Source: DATFQI01 sp963816955
GTDB lineage: Bacteria; Actinomycetota; Thermoleophilia; Solirubrobacterales; Solirubrobacteraceae
Assembly: GCA_963816955.1 (NCBI GenBank)
Contig: CAWFME010000003.1
Location: forward strand, 248,001 to 312,000
Reading direction: 5' to 3'
Length of the DNA stretch: 64,000 bases
Shown: positions 36,607-44,378 of the stretch, one piece after another
Position numbering within the stretch: position 1 is the first letter of the stretch
How the letters are laid out: each line of letters opens with the position of its first letter
Notes under the pieces: model-generated
The model's input: only the letters and a program-made list of their open reading frames with translations
Database searches by the model: none
Told to the model about the DNA's origin: nothing
Translations under genes and position numbers: made by a program

Positions 36607-36635
36607 TTGTCCTGGCCTCACCCCCGGTGTAGCGT
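36607..36635 (+). promoter_or_regulatory. Leaderless promoter of the MXAN_6640-like gene
   Basis: TTGTCC (36607-36612), a 17-base spacer and TAGCGT (36630-36635), then six bases to ATG 36642. It lies in the 77-base divergent gap between the two giant secreted-protein genes. Confidence 0.6.
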
Positions 36636-36641
36636 CGCGTC

Positions 36642-39600
36642 ATGAAGCGGCGGCTCGGACGCCTGCCGGTCCTCGTGGCATGGTTGCTGCTCGCGGCGCT
36701 CGTCCCCGCGGCCGATGCCGCTCCCCGCGACGCCAAGTCGCGCGCGCTCGAGCGCTCGCACGCAGCCGCCGAGTCGGCGCTGGCTCGCGCCCGCGCGCTG
36801 CGCTCGGGCCGCGGCGTGGTCACCGGGCGGGAGCTCACGCCCGCGCTCGCGGAGCTCTCCGCCCGCTACGAGGCGCTCGATCCCGCCGAGCGGCGCGAAG
36901 CCGACCGGCTGCTCGCCCGTCCGACCGACGGCGCGGGGGACCCGCTGGGCGACGGCTACACCGTTCCCGAGCACGCACCGTTCTGCACGGCCAACTTCTG
37001 CCTGCACTGGGTGACGTCGACGGCCGACGCGCCCGACCTCACGGACACCGACGGCGATGACGTCCCGGACTACGTCGAGACGATGGCCGCTGAGTTCGAG
37101 TTCTCGCGCATGCGCGAGAACGGCGACCTCGGCTGGCGGCTGCCGGTGTCCGACGGCGCGAGGGGAGGCGGCGGCAGCCTCGACGTCTATCTGATCGAGC
37201 TCGCCGGCACCAACGTGCTCGGCTACGCCGCGACCGACCCTGGCCAGGCCGACCCGCATTCGAAGTTCGCGTACATGGCCATGGACCAGGACCTCGGGCC
37301 CGACGTGCTCCAGGTCACCGCCGCGCACGAGTACAACCACGTCCTCCAGTTCGCCTACGACGCCGCGCAGGACACGTGGATGTTCGAGTCGACGGCGGTC
37401 TGGATGGAGGACCGCGTCTACGACTCGGTCGACCACTACCTCGGCTTCATCCCGACATGGGCGACGCTCGACGAGATCCCGCTCGCGATGGCGTTCCAGA
37501 CCAAGCACTACGGGTCCGGCGTGTGGAACATGTGGCTCGATGCGCGGCACGGGCCGGAGCTGATCCGCGCGGCCTGGGCGGGCTCGGCGGGCGCCGCCCC
37601 GCAGTCGTTCGCGCCCGCCGCCTACGACGCCGCGCTGACCGCCGGCGGCTTCGACGGGTTCTCGGCGTCGTTCGTCTCGTTCGTCGCGAACGTGGCCGAG
37701 TGGCGCAGCGGGACGGCCTTCCCGGAGGGCGCCGCGTACACGGACGGGCAGCGCCGCGGCAGCCTGCAGATCGGCGGGGCCGCGGTCAGGCCGCTCCTCG
37801 ACCACACGACTTACGCGATGTACACGGTCCCGCAGCCGGCGGGCGGGTGGCCCGCGGTGCTGCGGCTGGACGGCGAGCTGCCGGCGGGCGTGACCGGCGG
37901 GCTCGCGCTGGTCGCGCGCACGGGGGCCGATCCGCTCGCCGGCGCGGTGACCACGGTCCCGCAGCAGCTGCCCGCCGGCGGAGCGGGCTCGATCCAGCTC
38001 GCGAACCCGGCGTCCTACGGGCGCATCACCGCGGTGCTCGTCAACGCGGACACGGACACGACGGCGTTCCAGGGCGGTGACTGGGTCTTCGCGGCCGACC
38101 AGCAACCGTTCGGCGCAGCCGCCGCTGCGAGCGCCTCCACGGCGTCCGCGCCGGTCAACACGGCGCTGCCGACGGTCACGGGCACGCCACGCGACGGCAG
38201 CACCCTCAGCGCGGCGAACGGCGCGTGGAGCGGCTCCGCGCCGATGACATACGCACGCCAGTGGCGGCGCTGCGGCGACGACACTCCCGCCAGCTGCGAC
38301 GACATCCCGGGAGCGACCGCCGCGACGTACACGGCCACCGAGCAGGACGTCGGACAGCGGGTGCGGGTCCGCGTGACGGCGAGCAACACCGTGTCGAGCG
38401 CCGCGGTGGAGTCCGCACCGACGATCGCGGTCGTCGCGATCGCGCCCGCGTTCGGCGGCACGGCCCCGGCCATCGACGACACGACGCCCGCGGTCGGCCA
38501 GACGCTCAACGTCACCGACGGCACCTGGACCGGCAGCAAGCCCCTGACGATGAGCTACCAGTGGCGCCGCTGCACCACGACCGCGCTGAACACGTGCACG
38601 AACATCCCGCTCGCGACCGCGTCCGCCTATACCGCGACGGCGGACGACGCGGCGAAGCGGCTCCGCGTCACGGTCACCGCATCGAACCCGGCAGGGTCGG
38701 CCTCGCGCGACACGGCGGCCACGGAGCCCGTGACCGAGCCGCCGGCCGGCCCCGCCAACACGGCGCTCCCGACGGTGTCCGGCGTCGCCAACGACGGCGA
38801 GACGCTGACGGCGGGCGCGGGCACCTGGACCGGCTCGCCGACGCCGACGGTGACCCGCGAATGGCTCCGCTGCAGCGGCACGGACGTCGCAACCTGCGCG
38901 GGGACCGGCTCGACCGGCGCGACCTACGTGCTCGCGCCGGCCGACGTGGGGTCGCGCCTGCGCGTCCGCGAGCACGCGCAGAACAGCGGCGGCTCGGCGG
39001 ACGCGACCTCAGCCGCGACGGCCGTCGTCACCGCCGACGCGCCGCACAACGCCTCGCTGCCGCAGATCACGGGCACGGCGAGCGAGGGGCAGCTGCTCAC
39101 GGCGACCGACGGCACGTGGTCCGGCACGCCGCCGAGCTTCACCCGGCAGTGGCGGCGCTGCGACGCGGGGACGTGCACGGACATCGCGGGCGCGACCGGC
39201 AGCACGTACCAGCTCGCCGCCGCGGACGTGGGCAAGACGGTCCTGGTCCGCGTGACGGCGACCAACCCGGCCGGCAGCGAGAGCGCCGACTCGCTCGAGA
39301 CCGCGCTCGTCGCCGGCGCCCCCGTCAACACTGCGCTGCCGAGCGTGACCGGCGTGGCGACCGACGGCGAGCTGCTGACCGCCGCCGACGGCACATGGTC
39401 GGGCACGCCGCCGAGCTTCGCCCGCCGGTGGCGGCGCTGCGACTCCGGCGGGGCCGACTGCGAGGACATCGCGAACGCGTCCGCGAGCACCTACCGGCTG
39501 ACCTCGGAGGACGTCGGGAAGACGATCCGCGTCGCGGTCACGGCCACGAACGCCGCCGGGAGCGCCGACGCGGAGTCGGCGCCGACCGCCGCGGTCGCAG

Positions 39601-40319
39601 CGCTCCCCGTGGCGAACACGATCGCCCCGTCGCTGTCGGGCGACGCCGTCGAGGGTGGGGAGCTGACCTCGGCCGCAGGGAGCTGGACGGGGTCGACGCC
39701 GATCCTGCTCACCCGCCGCTGGCAGCGCTGCACCGGGCTGACGTGCACCGACATCCCCGGCGCCGTCGGGGAGCGCTATCGGCTCGGGCTCGCCGACGTG
39801 CTCCGGCAGGTTCGCGTCGTGGTGACCGGGAGCAACGCGGCGGGCTCGCGCGAGGCGGCGTCGGCGGTCTCCGCGCAGGTGCGCGCGGCGCCCGCGCAGC
39901 CCTCCGGCGGCGGGACCCCGGGTGGCGGCACGCCCGGCGGGGGAGTGCCGGCCGGGCCCCCGTCACCTGCCGCGGCGCTCTCCGCGACCGTCAGGGCACC
40001 CGCGAAGGCCAAGCTCGCCGCGGCGCTGGCGGGCAAGCTCACCGTGCCGGTGGACTGCAGCGCCGCGTGCAGGGTCGCTGCGCGGGTCGAGCTGAAGAAG
40101 GCGACTGCGAAGAAGCTCGGCGTGCCGGCCGTGCTCGCCCGCGGCAGCCGCAGCCTGGCGGGCGCCGGCCGGGCGAGCGTGAAGCTCGCCTTCGCGAGCA
40201 AGGCGCGCAAGAAGCTGCGCAAGGCGCGCAAGGTCGCCGCGACGCTCGTCGTCGAGGTCCGCGACGCCACCGGCGCGCTCGCCGCGCAGCGCCGCGGCAA
40301 GCTCACGCTGCGCCGCTGA
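36642..40319 (+). CDS. Secreted MXAN_6640-like putative metalloprotease with six Ig-like repeats
   Basis: A 1225-residue exported protein: signal peptide at about 1-26 (RLPVLVAWLLLAALVPAADA), then a metalloprotease-like domain at about 90-420. The zincin-like motif AHEYNH (H229, E230, H233) is followed by WMFESTAVWMEDRVYD, a pattern I associate with the MXAN_6640 family of putative metalloproteases. DTDGDDVPDYVE is a calcium-binding-type loop. Residues about 503-1084 hold six Ig-like repeats. A Gly/Pro-rich linker (GGGTPGGGTPGGG) comes next, then a cationic C-terminal domain with the CSAAC pair and the basic segment SKARKKLRKARKV. The ATG at 36642 follows a leaderless promoter. Protease activity is inferred from the motif only. 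Confidence 0.85.
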   Translation: MKRRLGRLPVLVAWLLLAALVPAADAAPRDAKSRALERSHAAAESALARARALRSGRGVVTGRELTPALAELSARYEALDPAERREADRLLARPTDGAGDPLGDGYTVPEHAPFCTANFCLHWVTSTADAPDLTDTDGDDVPDYVETMAAEFEFSRMRENGDLGWRLPVSDGARGGGGSLDVYLIELAGTNVLGYAATDPGQADPHSKFAYMAMDQDLGPDVLQVTAAHEYNHVLQFAYDAAQDTWMFESTAVWMEDRVYDSVDHYLGFIPTWATLDEIPLAMAFQTKHYGSGVWNMWLDARHGPELIRAAWAGSAGAAPQSFAPAAYDAALTAGGFDGFSASFVSFVANVAEWRSGTAFPEGAAYTDGQRRGSLQIGGAAVRPLLDHTTYAMYTVPQPAGGWPAVLRLDGELPAGVTGGLALVARTGADPLAGAVTTVPQQLPAGGAGSIQLANPASYGRITAVLVNADTDTTAFQGGDWVFAADQQPFGAAAAASASTASAPVNTALPTVTGTPRDGSTLSAANGAWSGSAPMTYARQWRRCGDDTPASCDDIPGATAATYTATEQDVGQRVRVRVTASNTVSSAAVESAPTIAVVAIAPAFGGTAPAIDDTTPAVGQTLNVTDGTWTGSKPLTMSYQWRRCTTTALNTCTNIPLATASAYTATADDAAKRLRVTVTASNPAGSASRDTAATEPVTEPPAGPANTALPTVSGVANDGETLTAGAGTWTGSPTPTVTREWLRCSGTDVATCAGTGSTGATYVLAPADVGSRLRVREHAQNSGGSADATSAATAVVTADAPHNASLPQITGTASEGQLLTATDGTWSGTPPSFTRQWRRCDAGTCTDIAGATGSTYQLAAADVGKTVLVRVTATNPAGSESADSLETALVAGAPVNTALPSVTGVATDGELLTAADGTWSGTPPSFARRWRRCDSGGADCEDIANASASTYRLTSEDVGKTIRVAVTATNAAGSADAESAPTAAVAALPVANTIAPSLSGDAVEGGELTSAAGSWTGSTPILLTRRWQRCTGLTCTDIPGAVGERYRLGLADVLRQVRVVVTGSNAAGSREAASAVSAQVRAAPAQPSGGGTPGGGTPGGGVPAGPPSPAAALSATVRAPAKAKLAAALAGKLTVPVDCSAACRVAARVELKKATAKKLGVPAVLARGSRSLAGAGRASVKLAFASKARKKLRKARKVAATLVVEVRDATGALAAQRRGKLTLRR
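38148..39893 (+). repeat. Six tandem Ig-like repeats
   Basis: Six units of about 290 bases (95-97 codons) in tandem. Starts read APVNTALPTVTG, APAFGGTAPAID, PANTALPTVSG, HNASLPQITG, VNTALPSVTG and VANTIAPSLSG. Each carries GTWSG or GSWTG, a WRRC or WLRC core and a closing VRVTATN-type strand. The nucleotide similarity between units makes this a site for recombination-driven length change. Confidence 0.85.
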
Positions 40320-40320
40320 A

Positions 40321-40345
40321 CCGGCGCATCGCGCTGAAGCGCCGG
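40321..40345 (+). terminator. Weak hairpin after the MXAN_6640-like gene
   Basis: CCGGCGC (40321-40327), 11-base loop, GCGCCGG (40339-40345), immediately after the stop. The stem is short and there is no T-run, so termination is uncertain. Confidence 0.4.
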
Positions 40346-40371
40346 ATTACGATCCGCCGCGTGACCGCCCG

Positions 40372-42225
40372 ATGAGAAGGCTCGCCGCGATCGCCGTCGC
40401 GCTGTTCGCGCTGGCCGTGCCGGCGAGCGCCGCCGCGCAGTTCGAGGGCCCGCCCGTCGTGCCGGGCACGAAGTCCGTGCTGTTCGTCGCCAACAACTGG
40501 GACGGGACGGCCGACATCGTCGATCCGCAGACGTTCGCGAAGCTCGGCCGCCTCAACGTCATCCCGGACCTCGAGGAGCGGATGGCCGAGAAGGCGCTGG
40601 ACCCGCGCAAGCTCGGCTACTTCATCGCCGTGCGGGCGCTGATCGGCGAGGGCAACGACCAGTACGCCGACGACATGTTCTCCTCCCACGACGGGCGCTT
40701 CGTCTACATCTCGCGCCCGAGCTTCGCCGACGTCGTGGGGATCGAGGTCGCGACGGGCAAGATCGTCTGGCGCTTCCCGATGGAGGGCTACCGCGCCGAC
40801 CACATGGCGATCTCGCCCGACGGCAGGCGGCTGCTGGTCTCCGACTCGACGGCGCGCAAGGTGCACGCGCTCGACTCCGCCACCGGCGCCAAGGTCGGCG
40901 AGTTCGCCTCGGGCGACTCGCCGCACGAGAACAACTACACCAAGGACGGCTCGAAGATCTACCACGCGAGCATCGGCATGGTCTACACGCCCGCCGACCA
41001 GCCCGTGGCGGACTCGACGAAGGGCGACCGCTGGTTCCAGGTCGTCGACGCGAAGAGCTACGCGATCGACAAGCGGCTCGACATCGGAGAGATCCTCGCC
41101 GACAACGGCCACGAGGACTACTCCTCGGCCGTGCGCCCGATGGCGATCGCGCCCGGCGAGCGGATCGTCTACATGCAGCTCTCCTTCCTGCACGGCTTCG
41201 TCGAGTTCGACCTGGCGACGGACAAGCCGCTGCGGATCGCGAACCTCCCGGTGTCCGAGGAGGCGCAGAGCACGCCGCGCGAGGAGTACCTGCTCGACTC
41301 CGCCCACCACGGCCTGGCGATCAACCACGAGGGCACGAAGCTGTGCGCGGCCGGGACGATGTCCGACTACGCGGCGATCGTGCACCGCGACGACTTCAGC
41401 CACAAGATCGTCGCGAACGGCGGCAAGCCCTACTGGGCGACCAACAGCGCCGACGGCCGCTACTGCTTCGTCTCCTTCAGCGGCAACGACGAGGTCTCGG
41501 TGCTCGACTACGCGAGCGAGCGCGAGGTCGCGCGGATCCCGGTCGGCGACCACCCGCAGCGGATGCGGATGGGCCTGGTGCGCGAGGACGCGCTCGGCGG
41601 GCTGCCGCCGTCGCCGGGCGGCACCGCCGCGCAGGCCGGGCGCAAGCCGGCGAAGCTGCGGATCGCCCGCGCGCGCGTGCGGCGCGGGAAGCTGGACCTG
41701 CGGCTCGGCATGACCTCGCGGGCGACGGGCCGGGTCCAGGCCGTCTACGAGTCCAGCGGCCGCCGCTCGCGCTTCGCGATCCGCATCCCGAAGCGCTCCG
41801 GCGCGCCGAAGCCGTGGACGGTCCGGCGCGCGCTGCCGCGCGCCCAGCGCCGCAAGCGCACCGGCATCCTCAACCTGTCCTACGCGGGCAACCGGACCGT
41901 CCGCCCCGACCGTCTGCGCTCGCGCGTGGCAACCCGGCGCGCGCGCCTGCGCCGCACCCTGACGGCGATCGACGCGCAGGGCCGGCTGGTCGCCCGCGGA
42001 ACGACGCGCCGCGGCGTGCCCGGCGTCGTGCGGCTGCGCTTCGACGCGGCCGACGAGTCCAGCGTCCTGCACTACCACGCCGCGATCGTGCGCGGCCGCT
42101 GGTCGCTGCGCGAGCCGCTGCCGTCGAAGGCCGCCGCGGCCGGCGGCCAGCTCTCGATCCAGTACACGGGCGCCCAGGGCCGCCGCATCCGCGGCGAGTC
42201 GCTCTCCAAGGCCGTCAGCCGCTGA
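40372..42225 (+). CDS. Secreted YVTN-type beta-propeller protein with cationic C-terminal domain
   Basis: A 617-residue exported protein with a signal peptide (MRRLAAIAVALFALAVPASA). Residues about 30-410 are a seven-bladed YVTN-like propeller: SVLFVANNWDGTADIVDPQT, RFVYISRPSFADVVGIEV, HMAISPDGRRLLVSDS, GLAINHEGTKLCAAG and NDEVSVLDYASEREVARI. The last 190 residues form a very basic beta-rich domain (KLRIARARVRRGKLDLRLG, RRALPRAQRRKRTG). It resembles in composition and position the C-terminal modules of the two preceding giant proteins, though not closely enough to call the same family. Its role is likely surface display or binding, unknown. The 3' end overlaps the convergent RecD2 gene by 11 bases. 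Confidence 0.75.
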   Translation: MRRLAAIAVALFALAVPASAAAQFEGPPVVPGTKSVLFVANNWDGTADIVDPQTFAKLGRLNVIPDLEERMAEKALDPRKLGYFIAVRALIGEGNDQYADDMFSSHDGRFVYISRPSFADVVGIEVATGKIVWRFPMEGYRADHMAISPDGRRLLVSDSTARKVHALDSATGAKVGEFASGDSPHENNYTKDGSKIYHASIGMVYTPADQPVADSTKGDRWFQVVDAKSYAIDKRLDIGEILADNGHEDYSSAVRPMAIAPGERIVYMQLSFLHGFVEFDLATDKPLRIANLPVSEEAQSTPREEYLLDSAHHGLAINHEGTKLCAAGTMSDYAAIVHRDDFSHKIVANGGKPYWATNSADGRYCFVSFSGNDEVSVLDYASEREVARIPVGDHPQRMRMGLVREDALGGLPPSPGGTAAQAGRKPAKLRIARARVRRGKLDLRLGMTSRATGRVQAVYESSGRRSRFAIRIPKRSGAPKPWTVRRALPRAQRRKRTGILNLSYAGNRTVRPDRLRSRVATRRARLRRTLTAIDAQGRLVARGTTRRGVPGVVRLRFDAADESSVLHYHAAIVRGRWSLREPLPSKAAAAGGQLSIQYTGAQGRRIRGESLSKAVSR

Positions 42226-44369
42226 AGGCCGATAGCCGCTCGCCGAGCCGGCCGTAGCGCCGCGACGTGTCGGGCGACGCGGCGGCGCGCGCGACCACCG
42301 CGCGCGTTCCGACCACGATGGTCGCGGTCCTCGCCCGCGTCATCGCGGTGTAGAGCATCTCGCGGCGCAGGAAGAACGCGCCCGCGGCCGGGTGGGCGAT
42401 CACGACCGCCACCGGCAGCTCGATGCCCTGCCCGCGGTGGACCGAGCACGCGTATGCGAGCCGCAGCCCGGGCGCCTCCTCCTCGGGCAGCGCGAGCACG
42501 GCGCCCTCGGCGGAGATCGTCAGCGCCTCGGCCTCTTCATCGTGGTCGATCAGCCGCACGGTCGTCCCGTTCATCAGCCCGAGGTCGTGCAGGTTGCGGC
42601 CGGAGAGCATCAGCTTGTCGCCCGTCCGCAGCCGCCCGCCGAGCACCGGCCGCCCGTCGGGGTTGAGCACGGCACGCAGGCGGTCGTTGAGCACGTCGAT
42701 CCCGAGCGCGCCGCGGTAGACGGGCGCGAACACCTGGATGTCGGCGACCGGGTCGATGCCGTAGTGCGCGGGCAGCCGCTCGCTCACGAGTGAGACGACC
42801 TCCTCGAGCGCCGCCGCGGGGTCCGTGCGCTCGACGAGGAACAGGTCGCGCGTGAGTCCCTCCTCGGCCGCGAACGACGGCGCTTCGCCCCGGCGCACCG
42901 CGTGAGCGCCGCGCACGATCATGCTGCCCGCGGCCTGGCGGAAGATGTGGGTCAGCTCGGTCACCGGCACGGCGCCCGCCTCCACCAGCTCGGCGAACGG
43001 CTTGCCCGCGCCGACCGGGCGCGAGCTGGTCGGCGTCGCCGACGAGCACGACGTGCGTCCGCGGGCCGACCGCGCGCAGCAGCGTCACCAGCAGCTCGAG
43101 GTTGGCCATCGAGGTCTCGTCGACGATCAGCACGTCGGCGACCAGCTCGTCCACCGTCGGGCCCTGGCCGGGAACCCAGCCGAGCGCCGCGTGGACGGTC
43201 GAGGCCTCGATCCCCGTCGACTCGGTCATCCGGCGGGCGGCGCGGCCCGTCGGCGCGACGAGCAGCACCGTCGCGTCCTGGGCGGAGGCGGCGGCGCAGA
43301 TCATCTTGATCGTCGCGGTCTTGCCGGTGCCCGGGCCGCCGGTGACGATCGACAGCCGCGAGCTCATCGCCGCCCCGACCGCGTCGGCCTGCGCGGGCGC
43401 CGGCACGACGTCGCCGGTGCCCTTCACCGTGCGCTCGCCCAGCCGGGCGCGCCCGCGGGCCAGCTCGCGCACCGTCTCCGCCAGCTCCGCCTCCAGCTCG
43501 GCGGTCTGCGGACGGTAGGCCCACAGCACGTCGCCGGCGCCGGGCTCGAGCACGAGCAGGCCTTGCTCGGCCATGTCGTGCAGCAGCCGCGCGTCCGGCG
43601 CGCTGCCGAGCAGCTCGCCGGCCGAGGCCGCCAGCTCGCCCACCGGCAGGCACGTCGAGCCGTTGCGCTCGGCCTCGGCGAGCACATGCACGACGCCCGC
43701 CCGCGCCCGCGCGGGCGAGTCCGGCGCCACGCCCTGCGCGCGGGCGATCGTGTCGGCGACCTGGAAGCCGACGCCGAACACCGCGGTCAGGTCATACGGC
43801 CGCTCGCGCACGACGCGGTGCCCGCGCCCGGAGTAGTGCTCCTCGATCCGCGGCACGAGCCAGGCGAGCCCGTGCGGCGCCAGCAGCAGGTGCAGAGCGC
43901 GGGTGGAGCGCAGCTCGTCCCAGGAGCGCACGGCCTCTCCGGCACGCCGGGGGCTCAGCCCGACCGCGCGGAAGCCGGCGAGGGGGTCGCGGTCGATGGC
44001 CTCGAGCACGCCCTCGCCGTGTGCGCGCAGGAGCTGCTCGGCGCGGGCCCTGCCGACGTGCCGGACCCGCCGCAGGTACGCGGTCAGGGCGACGGCGCCC
44101 GAGGGCCCGACCGGCTCGGCGCGCGCGACCTTGACCTGCGGCCCGAAGCGCTTGTCGTGCTGCCACATGCCCTCGATCCGCACGCGCTCGCGGACCTCGA
44201 GGTGGGCGAGCGCCCCGACCAGCACCACCAGCTGACCGTCGTGGTCGGCGTCGAGCACCGCGAACCCGGTCTCGGGGTTCGCGAACCGCTCGATGCGGAT
44301 CAGCACCTCGGCCGCGAACGGGGCTCCCTCGCTCGGCTCGACCCCTTGGCGCGGCACGCCCGCGACCAT
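42215..44369 (-). CDS. recD2: RecD2-type DNA helicase, frame broken
   Basis: 5'-3' SF1B helicase of the RecD2/TraA group, about 717 residues once one extra base is removed. The N-terminal OB-like and helix-hairpin-helix region includes LRRVRHVGRARAEQLLRAHG. Walker A is GGPGTGKT (344-351) and Walker B is LIVDETSM. The first frame reads correctly to VGDADQLA (450 codons, to 43020). There the run at 43017-43019 has one base too many (GCGCCCGGTCGG for GCGCCGGTCGG), and the protein continues in another frame as PVGAGKPFAELVEAG then VTELTHIFRQAAGSM, ending YTAMTRARTATIVVGTRA. All helicase motifs are intact, suggesting a sequencing indel. ATG 44369 is ten bases from the divergent hrpA start. Confidence 0.85.
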
Positions 44370-44378
44370 ACTCAGACC

